NCBI RefSeq assembly: GCF_015694735.1 | Contig: NZ_JADQDP010000005.1 | Coordinates: forward strand, 1 to 64,000 | From: Hymenobacter properus | GTDB lineage: Bacteria; Bacteroidota; Bacteroidia; Cytophagales; Hymenobacteraceae | Reading direction: 5' to 3' | DNA: 64,000 nt | Part shown: piece after piece, positions 41,075-49,638 of the stretch | How the letters are laid out: each line of letters starts with the position of its first letter | How positions within the stretch are numbered: position 1 is the first letter of the stretch | Program-made: the position numbers and the translations under genes | Notes under the pieces: generated by a model | Database searches by the model: none | What the model saw: the letters and a program-made list of their open reading frames with translations, nothing else | What the model was told of the DNA's origin: nothing

Positions 41075-41410
41075 CTATTGTCCTTGTTCCTGCTTGTCGA
41101 GGTACTCCGACAGCTCTTTGCAGAGCGCCCGCATGCGGGTGGCCATTTCCTTGTCGTCGGTGGCCGTCACGATGTTCTCAGCCATCGAGCCAATGTTGTC
41201 GACCACGAAGCGCTTCATTTCGTCCACGGGCATGTCCTTGGTCCAGAGGTCGATTTTCATGGTGCCTACCTGCTCCCGGTCCCACAGCGCGATGTTGATG
41301 GCCTTTGCGAAGTGAATGTCAGGCCCCGCGTCGGTGGCCGACCAGCTGATGGCCTCGGGTACTTTATTGTCATCCAGCGCGATGCTGAAGCGGATTTCTG
41401 ATTTTTTCAT
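41075..41410 (-). CDS. gldC: Gliding motility protein GldC
   Basis: A 111-residue cytoplasmic protein matching GldC along its whole length: MKKSEIRFSIALDDNKVPEAISW, NIALWDREQVGTMKIDLWTKDMPVDEMKRF and an acidic/helical end. GldC is a cytosolic accessory of the Bacteroidota gliding/type IX secretion system; mutants in Flavobacterium glide poorly. It lies between dnaN (upstream, same strand, across a family B palindrome) and a terminator, separate from gldFGA at 43.6-47.2 kb. Confidence 0.88.
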   Translation of the reverse strand: MKKSEIRFSIALDDNKVPEAISWSATDAGPDIHFAKAINIALWDREQVGTMKIDLWTKDMPVDEMKRFVVDNIGSMAENIVTATDDKEMATRMRALCKELSEYLDKQEQGQ

Positions 41411-41424
41411 AATAGGTAAAAAGT

Positions 41425-41506
41425 TGTCATCCTGAGCATAGCGAAGGACCTTTTCACGCTAGAAAATTCCAACGTGACAAGGTCCTTCGCTGCGCTCAGG
41501 ATGACA
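41425..41506. repeat. Family B palindromic repeat (copy 3)
   Basis: tgtcatcctgagcatagcgaaggacctt paired with aaggtccttcgctgcgctcaggatgaca; 82 bp. Separates dnaN and gldC, which run in the same direction. Confidence 0.9.
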
Positions 41507-41523
41507 GTTCAGAGGGCAAAAAG

Positions 41524-42648
41524 TTAGACGTAGTTGTTCAGCATCACCGGCATCACCAGCATCAGGATGCTTTCGTTGTCGTCGGGGGTGGTGGGCATGA
41601 GCAGGCCGGCACGGTTGGGCGTGCTCAGCTCCAGGGTGATTTCCTCGGAGTCGATGTTCGAGAGCATCTCAATCAGGAAGCGGGCGTTGAAGCCGATTTC
41701 CATGTCCTCGCCGTCGTACTGGCAGGCCAGCGTTTCCTTGGCTTCGTTGCTGAAATCCAGGTCCTCGGCCGAAACCACCAGCTCCGAGCCGGCCAGGCGC
41801 AGGCGCACCTGGTGGGTAGTTTTGTTGGAGTAGATGCTGATGCGGCGCACCGAATTCAGCAGTTCGGCCCGGTTGATAACCAGCTTGTTGGGGTTGCTTA
41901 CCGGAATTACGTTCTCGTAGTCCGGGTACCGCTCGTCAATCAGGCGGCACACGAGGCGCATCTGGTTGAAGGAGAAGAAAGCATTGCTTTGGTTGAACTC
42001 CATCTTCACCGGCGTGGCCTCGGAAGGCAGCGTGCCTTTCAGCAGGTTGAAGGCCTTGCGCGGGATGATGAGGTTGGCGGTTTGGCCGGCGCCCACGTCC
42101 TGGCGGCGGTAGCGCAGCAGGCGGTGGCCGTCGGTGGCCACGAAAGTCACTTGGGCATCGGAAAGTTGTACGAGGATGCCGGTCATGGCCGGGCGCAGCT
42201 CGTCGGTGCTTACCGCGAAGATGGTTTTGTTGATGGCGCGCGACAGCGACGACGAGGGCATCTCAATGGGGGCCGAGCCCTTCACTACGGGCACACGGGG
42301 GAAGTCGGCCGCGTTCTCACCGGCCAGCTTGTAGCGGCCGTTCGAGGAGCTGATTTCGATGGTGTAGGTTTCCTCGTCCAGCGTGAAGGTCACGGGCTGG
42401 TCGGGCAGGTTCTTGAGGGTGTCAAGCAGGATGCGGGCGGGCGCGGCAATGCGGCCGGTGTCGCGGGCCTCCACGGGCAGCTCGGTTATCATGCTCGTCT
42501 CCAGGTCGGAGGCGGTGATGGTGAGCTTACCGGCCTCAATCTCAAAGAGGAAATTCTCCAGAATGGGCACCACGGGGTTGTTCGTAACCACGCCGTTGAT
42601 GCTTTGCAGCTGCTTGAGCAGCGCGGAGGACGAAACAATGAATTTCAT
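41524..42648 (-). CDS. dnaN: DNA polymerase III beta subunit (sliding clamp)
   Basis: The 374-residue clamp holds DNA polymerase III on DNA as a ring-shaped dimer. Family features include MKFIVSSSALLKQLQSINGV at the N-terminus, FVATDGHRLLRYRR (domain 2), RISIYSNKTTHQVRLRL in domain 3 and the C-terminal ending VMPVMLNNY, equivalent to the M-P-M-R-L end of other clamps. Length is typical. A TATCTTTG element upstream gives a ~30 nt leader. dnaN is not next to dnaA here. Confidence 0.97.
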   Translation of the reverse strand: MKFIVSSSALLKQLQSINGVVTNNPVVPILENFLFEIEAGKLTITASDLETSMITELPVEARDTGRIAAPARILLDTLKNLPDQPVTFTLDEETYTIEISSSNGRYKLAGENAADFPRVPVVKGSAPIEMPSSSLSRAINKTIFAVSTDELRPAMTGILVQLSDAQVTFVATDGHRLLRYRRQDVGAGQTANLIIPRKAFNLLKGTLPSEATPVKMEFNQSNAFFSFNQMRLVCRLIDERYPDYENVIPVSNPNKLVINRAELLNSVRRISIYSNKTTHQVRLRLAGSELVVSAEDLDFSNEAKETLACQYDGEDMEIGFNARFLIEMLSNIDSEEITLELSTPNRAGLLMPTTPDDNESILMLVMPVMLNNYV

Positions 42649-42679
42649 AAGCAGAGCCTTGGTTGGGGTTGGGGGAGGG

Positions 42680-42687
42680 CAAAGATA
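42680..42687 (-). promoter_or_regulatory. -7 promoter element TATCTTTG of dnaN
   Basis: Exact TAnnTTTG match about 32 nt upstream of the dnaN ATG. Confidence 0.6.
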
Positions 42688-42885
42688 CGCGGCGGGGTTG
42701 GCGTTTGGAAGCCGGTCGCAAGATTGAGGGAAGACGTTTTAGGGCACAAAACAGCCTGAAAAATGACCATCAATAACGGATTTACGTTGGGCTGCTGAGA
42801 AGTTCGTTGAGCCACTAATTTAAACTCAGCCATTGTGCGCATTCCGGCAAGCGAAGTTCTTTGTTGCTTCAATCCTGACCTTATT

Positions 42886-43323
42886 ATGGAATCGCTACAC
42901 CATTTAGTCTATCAGAGCTCGGCTACCACCGGGCTAAACGAAGCTGAGCTCACTGCCTTGCTCACCCAGTCGCGCAACTGGAACCATGGGCACGAGCTGA
43001 CCGGGCTCCTGCTTTACAGCAACGGCGACATCATGCAGGTGCTGGAAGGCCCAAAGGAAGAAGTGTATTACATCTTCAACCGCATTGCGCAGGATGCGAG
43101 ACACGGCCGGGTGGTGAAATTGTCGGACGGGCCCATCGCGGCGCGTCGTTTCTCGCAGTGGTCCATGGGCTTTAAAGCCCTGAAACCGGAAGAGTTTACG
43201 AACCTGCAAGGCTATGTGAATCCCCAGTCGCCTGGCTATCTAAGCGAACAATCCCTGCAACCTGATAGGGGCTTGCATGCGGTGCTGGCTGGTTTTGTAG
43301 TGGACGACGTAATCCGGCTCTGA
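42886..43323 (+). CDS. BLUF-domain blue-light photoreceptor (second of two)
   Basis: A 145-residue stand-alone BLUF protein starting MESLHHLVYQS. The key photocycle residues are again present: Tyr in LVYQS, Asn in RNWNHGHELTG, Gln in GDIMQVLEG and Trp/Met in FSQWSMGF. It differs substantially from the first copy outside the core, so this is a second paralogue rather than a recent duplicate. No output domain is attached. Confidence 0.92.
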   Translation: MESLHHLVYQSSATTGLNEAELTALLTQSRNWNHGHELTGLLLYSNGDIMQVLEGPKEEVYYIFNRIAQDARHGRVVKLSDGPIAARRFSQWSMGFKALKPEEFTNLQGYVNPQSPGYLSEQSLQPDRGLHAVLAGFVVDDVIRL

Positions 43324-43364
43324 ATAAGTAGCTAGGTTAGCTGAGCTGCGGGTTGAAACCTTAG

Positions 43365-43559
43365 CTAATTGCGAAGCCATTGTACCACAGGCGATATAAG
43401 GGCGCCAAGGACAAGCCCGAACATGGCAATGGCTAAAAAAGCCGCGAAAGTGTTCAGTACAACCGCGCTGCCGGCATTGGAATAATGCCCTTTGTATTCT
43501 TTTATCAGCACCTGCTTGACCCGCACCCGGCTCCGGTAGCGCAAATACAGGTACGCCAT
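43365..43559 (-). CDS. Small membrane protein, start uncertain
   Basis: A 64-residue protein from ATG 43559, with a hydrophobic helix at ~35-58 (FAAFLAIAMFGLVLGALIS). The same frame is open upstream for about 20 more codons that also read as a hydrophobic segment (FEDAVGVLLFAPIG), but no ATG, GTG or TTG is available there, so either the protein starts at 43559 or a start was lost. No family recognised. Confidence 0.5.
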   Translation of the reverse strand: MAYLYLRYRSRVRVKQVLIKEYKGHYSNAGSAVVLNTFAAFLAIAMFGLVLGALISPVVQWLRN

Positions 43560-43646
43560 CCCAATCGGGGCAAATAGCAGAACTCCGACAGCATCCTCGA
43601 AAAAAGCACTGAATAGCTCGTCTATTGTAGCTAATTTACAGCGAGC

Positions 43647-45377
43647 CTACGCCGCAAACGACGCGTAGCGCCGCTTGCGCCGCCACGCCCGCACGGCCCC
43701 GAATACGCCCAGCAGCGCCAGCGGCGCCCCGATGTTGAGTAGCTGCCAGCGGCGGCGCTGCTCGGCCAGCTTCACCTTGTCCAGAGGGCGGAGGGTGATT
43801 TGCTTGCCGCGCACGGCGATGAGGCCGGTTTCGTCGAGCAGGTAGTCGGTGGCGTTGAGCACCAGCTCGCGGTTGGCGAATTCGGTGTTGGCAAGGCGGT
43901 CGAAGCCCAGGCGGTAAGGGTTGCCGGTTTTGGGGTCGACATCGGAGCGGATGAAGTCGCCATCGGAAATGACAAGGATTTTGCTGGGCCGGGCGTTGGC
44001 TGGCTTCTCGGGCTGGAATTGCAGGGTGCCGGGCCGGGCGCGGTTGGCAAAGAGCGAGGTGAACTGGCCTTCGAGCAGGTAGCCCACCGGCTGAAAGCTT
44101 TTCTGGTAGAGCTTGGGGTTGGGCTCCAGGCGGGCGTCGTTGAAGTTGATGGGCACTGGGGCGGGCAACACGCGGGTGTAGCGTGAGGTGGTGAGGAGCG
44201 GCGTTTTGCGAATGCCGGCGGCCTTTACCGTGTCCAGGTTGCCCACGAATTTCATGTACACCGCGTCGAGGTTGCGGGTGATGGGGTGGGGGCTGAAGCG
44301 GTTGATGAGCGGGTAGAGCTGCCAGGGCATGGGCTCAATCTTAGGCTTGTTGCCCTCCATGCCCGTCACGAGCGGAATCTGGCCGCTGTTGAGGTCGAGC
44401 AACAGGTTTGGGTTCAGGCGCAGGCCGTACTTGAAAAACAGGTCGTCAAGGTTCAGGTTGTAGGGCGTGGCCAACGCGGCGCCGTTGCGGCTCACGCTGT
44501 CAAGGTCCACCCGCAGCGCATCCACGAAAAACAGCGCCCGGCCTCCTTGCGTGATGAACTGGTCAAGCTTGAACTTGTCGTCTTCGGAGTAGGGAGTTTT
44601 GGGTTGGGCCACCACAATGGCGTCGAGGGCACTCAGGTCTTTAACCTTGCTCAGCGTGACGCGAAACACGTCGTACTGCTGCTGCCAGGTACCGAGGATG
44701 TCGCCCGCTTGCACGTTGCTCAGCTCGCCGTGGCCTTCCACCACGCCGATGCGCTTGCGCAGCGATGGCACAAGCGCTCGGATGGTGCTGGCCAGCTCAT
44801 ACTCCAGCCCTTCGATGCTTTGGTTGAGGCGCACATCGGCCGGCGCGGCCTGGTTGCCGCGCAGCAGCAGCACGTTTTTCTCCTTGCCGCCCACGCTCAC
44901 CACTGCCCAGGGGAAGATGATTTTTTCCACGCGCTTGCCGTTTTCGGTGGCGCCGAGGTTGGTGGGTTTCAGCCCTTTCTTAAAGAGCGAGGTGTAGAAG
45001 GCATTGCGGGCGGCCTCAGTGCTGCCGGCGCTGGGGTCGATGAAAATGTAGTTCAGGTTGGCCCCGCCGTACACTTGAAATTCGTTCAGGGTTTCGCGCA
45101 CGCCCTGCTCCAGCCGGCGGAAGGCGGGCGGGAAGTCGCCGGTGAGGTACACCGTGACAGTAACGGGCTGCTTGAGCTCACGAAGCAGCTTCTTGGTGGC
45201 CGGCGACATGGTGTAGCGCTTCTCCTCCGTCAAATCGAGGCGGAAAAACAGGCGTTGGGCCACGAAATTGAACAGCAGCAGTCCGCCGATGATGGCGGCA
45301 AACGTCAGCAAGTCGCGCTGCTTGCGCGAGGAAGGGGCCGCTGCAGGAGCCGATGGAGTAGTCAACGTATTTTCCAT
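43647..45377 (-). CDS. gldG: Gliding-motility ABC transporter substrate-binding-like protein GldG
   Basis: A 576-residue protein with one N-terminal membrane helix (LLTFAAIIGGLLLFNFVAQ), a large soluble domain and a C-terminal helix (LLNIGAPLALLGVFGA). GldG features include LDLTEEKRYTMSPATKKLL, LNYIFIDPSAGS and LDQFITQGGRALFFVDAL. It partners GldF and GldA in an ABC transporter connected with gliding. Its ATG overlaps the TAA of gldF (TAATG), so the two are translationally coupled. Confidence 0.9.
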   Translation of the reverse strand: MENTLTTPSAPAAAPSSRKQRDLLTFAAIIGGLLLFNFVAQRLFFRLDLTEEKRYTMSPATKKLLRELKQPVTVTVYLTGDFPPAFRRLEQGVRETLNEFQVYGGANLNYIFIDPSAGSTEAARNAFYTSLFKKGLKPTNLGATENGKRVEKIIFPWAVVSVGGKEKNVLLLRGNQAAPADVRLNQSIEGLEYELASTIRALVPSLRKRIGVVEGHGELSNVQAGDILGTWQQQYDVFRVTLSKVKDLSALDAIVVAQPKTPYSEDDKFKLDQFITQGGRALFFVDALRVDLDSVSRNGAALATPYNLNLDDLFFKYGLRLNPNLLLDLNSGQIPLVTGMEGNKPKIEPMPWQLYPLINRFSPHPITRNLDAVYMKFVGNLDTVKAAGIRKTPLLTTSRYTRVLPAPVPINFNDARLEPNPKLYQKSFQPVGYLLEGQFTSLFANRARPGTLQFQPEKPANARPSKILVISDGDFIRSDVDPKTGNPYRLGFDRLANTEFANRELVLNATDYLLDETGLIAVRGKQITLRPLDKVKLAEQRRRWQLLNIGAPLALLGVFGAVRAWRRKRRYASFAA

Positions 45378-46102
45378 TACCAGTTCCGGCTGCGAAGGGC
45401 GAGGCGCGTGGCTTGCAGCGCCACCGCTACCACGCTAAAGAAATAAACCAGGTCGCGCGAGTCCACCAGCCCCTTGCTCAGGTCGCGGTAGTGCGCCGCA
45501 ATGCCCAGCTGGCTCACGTAGTAGGCCGAGCTGCCTTGCAGCACCGAGGCCAGCGAATCGAACCCCGAATACACCAGAAAACAACCCACCACCGCCACCA
45601 GAAACGCAATAATCTGGTCGCGCGTGAGGGCCGATGCCAGCACGCCAATGGCCGCAAACACCGCCGCCAGCAGCGCCAGCCCCAGGTAAGACCCCACCGT
45701 GGCGGCAGAGTCGATGTTGCCCTCAGGGCTGCCCAGTTTGTACACAGAGTAGTAATAGAGCAGCGTGGGCACCAGCGCCAGCAGCGCCAGCAGCAGGCAG
45801 GCCAGGTACTTGCCGCCGATAATCTGTCCGTCGGTCAGCGGCCGCGTGAGCAGCAGCTCAATAGTGCCGGCCTTTTTCTCCTCGGCAAACGTGCGCATGG
45901 TGAGAGCCGGAATCAGGAACAGGAAAATCCACGGCGCTAGGTTGAACAGCGTTTGCAGGTCGGCGTAGCCGTAATCGAGCACACTGCTATCGGGGAAAAC
46001 CCAGACGAACAGGCCCGTCGCCACCAGGAAAACCCCCAGCACCACGTAGGCCACGGGGGAGTTCAGGAAGGCATTGAATTCTTTTCTTAGAATGGTAAGC
46101 AT
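45377..46102 (-). CDS. gldF: Gliding-motility ABC transporter permease GldF
   Basis: A 241-residue permease with about six helices. It begins MLTILRKEFNAFLNSPVAYV and contains RTFAEEKKAGTIELLLTRPLTD, both diagnostic of GldF/ABC-2 family permeases. gldA lies upstream beyond a family B palindrome and gldG is coupled downstream, so the three genes are probably one transcript with the palindrome in its interior. Confidence 0.92.
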   Translation of the reverse strand: MLTILRKEFNAFLNSPVAYVVLGVFLVATGLFVWVFPDSSVLDYGYADLQTLFNLAPWIFLFLIPALTMRTFAEEKKAGTIELLLTRPLTDGQIIGGKYLACLLLALLALVPTLLYYYSVYKLGSPEGNIDSAATVGSYLGLALLAAVFAAIGVLASALTRDQIIAFLVAVVGCFLVYSGFDSLASVLQGSSAYYVSQLGIAAHYRDLSKGLVDSRDLVYFFSVVAVALQATRLALRSRNW

Positions 46103-46113
46103 CTATTCTCGTT

Positions 46114-46238
46114 TGTCATCCTGAGCTTAGCGAAGGACCTTATCACGTCCGCTATTGGCTATTGGAATCGGCTAAATCTAATGATTTACTGCAAGTTGTT
46201 CAGCTGTCATAAGGTCCTTCGCTGCGCTCAGAATGACA
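46114..46238. repeat. Family B palindromic repeat, long variant (copy 4)
   Basis: tgtcatcctgagcttagcgaaggaccttat and ataaggtccttcgctgcgctcagaatgaca separated by ~70 bp of unrelated sequence, the longest centre of all copies. Sits between gldF and gldA. Confidence 0.87.
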
Positions 46239-46252
46239 GATGGTTACATTAG

Positions 46253-47161
46253 CTACTTCGTCAATTCGCCAAACACCTCTTCCAGGCTCTGGTGCTCCTG
46301 CCGTAGCCCGAGCAGCAGCCAGCCTTCCTGGCCAGCAAGGCGCGACACGGCGGCGCGCACGTCCACACCCGGCGCGGTGCGGAGCAGCACGGCGCCGTCG
46401 GGCGCCGCTTCCACGTGGCGCACGTTTGGGAGCTGGGCCAGCTTGGTGGTATCCACAGGGCCTTCAAACTCGGCGCGGACGATGGTTTCGCCAGCGGCGC
46501 GGGCGGCCAGTTCGGCCACCGGGCTGTCGGCCACCAACTTGCCGCGGCTGATGATGAGCACGCGCGAACAGAGGGCCGTGACTTCGGGCAGAATGTGAGT
46601 GCTGAAAATGACGGTTTTATCCTCACCAACCTCGCGGATGAGCTGGCGGATTTCCAGAATCTGGTTGGGGTCGAGACCGGTAGTGGGTTCGTCGAGAATA
46701 AGCACATCGGGGTCGTGAATCAGAGCCTGAGCCAGGCCCACGCGCTGCCGATAGCCTTTGCTGAGGGCGCCAATTTGCTTGTTTTGCTCGCGGCTGAGGC
46801 CCACGCGGCGCACCAACTCGGCCACGCGGTTGCGAAGGCCGGAGCCGCTCAGCCCGTGCACCGAGCCGATGAATTCGAGGTACTCGTGCACGTACATATC
46901 CAGATAAAGCGGGTTGTGCTCGGGCAGGTAGCCCACGTGGCGGCGCACAGCCAGGCTGTCGGTGAGCACGTCGTGGCCGGCCACGCGCACGGTGCCGGCG
47001 GTGGGAGGGAGGTAGCCGGTGGCAATTTTCATCGTGGTGCTCTTGCCCGCGCCATTCGGCCCGAGAAAGCCCACGATTTCACCCTTGCCCGCCGTGAAGC
47101 TGATGTTGTCCACAGCATTTTGCGTGCCGTAGGTTTTGGTCAGGTGCTCTATTTCTACCAT
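46253..47161 (-). CDS. gldA: Gliding-motility ABC transporter ATPase GldA
   Basis: A 302-residue ATPase: Walker A FLGPNGAGKST, Q-loop region VGYLPEHNPLY, signature LSKGYRQRVGLA, Walker B VLILDEPTTGLD and His in STHIL. LSKGYRQR rather than LSGGQ is typical of the GldA/DrrA group. It drives the GldFG transporter. A family A palindrome precedes it and a family B palindrome follows it, so its transcript end and start are framed by both repeat types. Confidence 0.93.
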   Translation of the reverse strand: MVEIEHLTKTYGTQNAVDNISFTAGKGEIVGFLGPNGAGKSTTMKIATGYLPPTAGTVRVAGHDVLTDSLAVRRHVGYLPEHNPLYLDMYVHEYLEFIGSVHGLSGSGLRNRVAELVRRVGLSREQNKQIGALSKGYRQRVGLAQALIHDPDVLILDEPTTGLDPNQILEIRQLIREVGEDKTVIFSTHILPEVTALCSRVLIISRGKLVADSPVAELAARAAGETIVRAEFEGPVDTTKLAQLPNVRHVEAAPDGAVLLRTAPGVDVRAAVSRLAGQEGWLLLGLRQEHQSLEEVFGELTK

Positions 47162-47181
47162 TCTGAAACTGTTTGACGCAA

Positions 47182-47277
47182 GAACGTCATGCTGAGCGCA
47201 GTCGAAGCATCTCTACTACGCAAGTAATTAATTAGTATTGAGGTAGAGATGCTTCGGCTGCGCTCAGCATGACGTTC
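47182..47277. repeat. Family A palindromic repeat (copy 5)
   Basis: gaacgtcatgctgagcgcag and its inverted partner cgctcagcatgacgttc with inner cgaagcatctctac / gtagagatgcttcg; 96 bp. Between gldA and the SDR gene (same strand). Confidence 0.92.
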
Positions 47278-47279
47278 AT

Positions 47280-47972
47280 TTATTTAACCTGCGCCGGCCG
47301 AAGCTGAATTTCCGATATCATCGTCGTGTCCGGTGCCTCAATGGCATGCACAATGGCGGCGGCAATGTCCTCGGGCTGCATCTTGTGCGGGTCGGGCGTG
47401 GTGCCGGGCTCCTTGCCGTTGAAGTTGGTTTCCACCGAGCCGGGCATCACGCACGTCACGCGGATGCCAGCCGGGCGCACCTCCTTAAATAAGGCATCCG
47501 AAAAGCCACGCACCGCAAACTTGGTGGCGCAGTAGCCGCTCATGCCGGCCGTGCCCGCTGTACCGGCCAGCGAGGCCACGTTGACGACGTGGCCGGCGTG
47601 TTGGCGCTTCATCTGTGGCAGCACGGCGCGGGTGCACAGGAAGGTGCCCAGCACGTTGGTGTCGAACATGGTCTTCCAGTCTTCGGTCCGGAAGCCGTCC
47701 ACGTCGCCCATGATGCCCAGGCCGGCGTTGTTCACCAGCACGTGGATGTCGGGGCCCAGCTCGCGCTGGGTGTTGGTGAAGGCTTCGGCGATGGAATGTT
47801 CATCCTGCACGTCGCACTCGAAAAACTGGAAACGGTCGTGCACCAGCCCCTCGGGCGCGGTGCGGGCCCAGCCAGCCACGGCCGCGCCGCGGGCCAGCAG
47901 GGCGTCGACGGTGGCGCGGCCAATTCCTTTGCTGGCGCCGGTCACGATGGCAACTTTACCGGTGAGGTCCAT
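47280..47972 (-). CDS. Short-chain dehydrogenase/reductase
   Basis: A 230-residue classical SDR: cofactor motif TGASKGIGRA (11-20), NNAG at ~82-85, active-site Ser and the YxxxK pair in SGYCATKFAV. Substrate unknown. It is divergent from the GIN-domain gene across a very short intergenic space (27-80 bp, depending on the start of that gene). Confidence 0.9.
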   Translation of the reverse strand: MDLTGKVAIVTGASKGIGRATVDALLARGAAVAGWARTAPEGLVHDRFQFFECDVQDEHSIAEAFTNTQRELGPDIHVLVNNAGLGIMGDVDGFRTEDWKTMFDTNVLGTFLCTRAVLPQMKRQHAGHVVNVASLAGTAGTAGMSGYCATKFAVRGFSDALFKEVRPAGIRVTCVMPGSVETNFNGKEPGTTPDPHKMQPEDIAAAIVHAIEAPDTTMISEIQLRPAQVK

Positions 47973-47973
47973 T

Positions 47974-47981
47974 TATCTTTG
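47974..47981 (+). promoter_or_regulatory. -7 promoter element TATCTTTG of the GIN-domain gene
   Basis: Exact TAnnTTTG match between the divergent SDR and GIN-domain genes; expected start about 14 nt before ATG 48000. Confidence 0.5.
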
Positions 47982-48053
47982 GGAAAAGTAAGGCTAAATA
48001 TGCGCAACGTGAGTTTGCGGCCGCAAGTTAGCGGCCTGGGTGGGTTTGGGAGA

Positions 48054-48797
48054 ATGCGCGGACTGATGAGAAGCGTGTTGGGCGTGGCGCTGGCGGGCGG
48101 CCTGAGCACCTGCGGCCCTGGCCACGCCACCGATTGCCTGAAAAGTACCGGCACCATCATCACCGAGCGCCGCGAGGTGGCCGATGGGCTAATCACCGTC
48201 ACGGTTTTCGACAACGTGGACCTGCGCCTCGTGCAAGATGCTCAAACCTACGCCGAAGTGCGCGCCGGTGAAAACCTGATTGGCGATATTGAATTTACCC
48301 GCAAGGGCAACAGCCTCGAAATTGCCAACACCAGCAAGTGTAACTGGACCCGCAGCTACGACTCGCCCCGCGAAGTGACGCTGCACCTGCCGCACATCAC
48401 CAATGTGTTTCTGCGCGGCCAGGGCAACGGCAGCACCGTGGGCGAGTTTGTGCAGGACACCATTTTCTTCCACCTCATCGGCGCTGGCGACTACGACCTC
48501 ACCGTGCGCGCCAAGCAGTTGTTTCTCGACCAGTACGAGCTGGGCGACCTCACGGTGCGCGGCTCCACCACCGAAACCCAATTTACCCTCGGCGGCTCGG
48601 GCCGTCTGTTTGCGCAAGGGCTGACGGCCCGCCGCTGCTACTTCACCATGACCCGCGACAGCGACGGCGACGCCCACGTGCGCGCCACCGACATTGTGGG
48701 CGGCACCGTAGCCGGCAACGGCACCCTCTACTACAGCGGCCCACCTGCCACCACCGACATCCGTTTGACGGGCCGGGGCGGCAAGAAGGCGGAGTAA
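48054..48797 (+). CDS. GIN-domain (DUF2807) lipoprotein
   Basis: A 247-residue exported protein with a lipoprotein-like signal (MRSVLGVALAGGLSTC) and a beta-helix-type repetitive body: TVTVFDNVDLRLVQ, EVRAGENLIGDIEF, VTLHLPHITNVFLRGQGNG, FHLIGAGDYDLTV and FTLGGSGRLFAQGL, the alternating pattern of DUF2807 head domains. Function unknown; the family is abundant in Bacteroidota and probably surface or periplasmic. ATG 48054 gives the best signal peptide; ATG 48000 is an alternative adding 18 residues. Confidence 0.82.
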   Translation: MRGLMRSVLGVALAGGLSTCGPGHATDCLKSTGTIITERREVADGLITVTVFDNVDLRLVQDAQTYAEVRAGENLIGDIEFTRKGNSLEIANTSKCNWTRSYDSPREVTLHLPHITNVFLRGQGNGSTVGEFVQDTIFFHLIGAGDYDLTVRAKQLFLDQYELGDLTVRGSTTETQFTLGGSGRLFAQGLTARRCYFTMTRDSDGDAHVRATDIVGGTVAGNGTLYYSGPPATTDIRLTGRGGKKAE

Positions 48798-48815
48798 AGT
48801 TGGGCGGTTAGCGAA

Positions 48816-49538
48816 TTACAAATCCCCCAGCTGCGGCCGAATCAACAGCTCCTCCACCACGGCGTGGGGCGAGAGCGAATAGGTGCCGAACACCGCTTCG
48901 GCCACGTCCTCGGCCTGCACAAACCGCTCCTGCGGCAGCTCCACGCCGGCCCAGCTGGCCGTGAGGGTGGGGCCAGGCAGCACGGCCGTCACGCGCACGC
49001 CAGCGGGCTTCAACTCTTCGCGCAGGTTTTTGGTGAAGCCCAGCAGAGCGTGCTTGGCAATGCCGTAGGAGCCGCCGTTGGGGTAGGCCGTGATGCTGGC
49101 GGTGGAACAGATGGTAAAAATGTGGCCGCGCCCGCGGGCAATGAACCCGGGCAGCAGCGGCAGGGTCACGTCGTAGGCACTGAGCAGGTTTACGGCCAGC
49201 ATCTGGCGCAGCTGCGAGCCGTCGGCGGGCTCGTCTTGCAGGCGGCCGGGCACGAAGGCCCCAGCGTTGTTCACCAGCACCTCCACAGGCAGGCCCAGGC
49301 CCAATACAAAAGCCGCGAAACGGGCGCAGTCGGCGGCCTGGCTGAGGTCGGCGGCCTGGGTGTGCAGGGCCGCGCCGGGAACATCGGCGGCCATTTCGGT
49401 TGTGAGGGCGGCCAGGTCGTCGGCCGAGCGGGCGCAGGTAGCCACCGGGTAGCCGGCCCGCAGGAAGCGCGCCACCACGGCGCGCCCAATACCTTTGCTG
49501 CCACCGGTGACGACAATTAATTTTTCGTTCGTTTGCAC
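48816..49538 (-). CDS. Short-chain dehydrogenase/reductase (second)
   Basis: A 240-residue SDR with TGGSKGIGRA (12-21), VLVNNAG, and the active-site STASITAYPNGGSYGIAKHALL (Ser, Tyr and Lys in YGIAK). It starts with GTG (49538). It ends 18 bp from the convergent GIN-domain gene. The substrate is not predictable. Confidence 0.88.
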   Translation of the reverse strand: MQTNEKLIVVTGGSKGIGRAVVARFLRAGYPVATCARSADDLAALTTEMAADVPGAALHTQAADLSQAADCARFAAFVLGLGLPVEVLVNNAGAFVPGRLQDEPADGSQLRQMLAVNLLSAYDVTLPLLPGFIARGRGHIFTICSTASITAYPNGGSYGIAKHALLGFTKNLREELKPAGVRVTAVLPGPTLTASWAGVELPQERFVQAEDVAEAVFGTYSLSPHAVVEELLIRPQLGDL

Positions 49539-49638
49539 TGTTTTCGCTGGTTTTTACGTAAAGTCCCGGGCTGACTAAATCGTCTCTAACAGCAGCCCCG
49601 GGCCCCAAACTTCGGCTTTTAATCCCTAACAAACCCTC

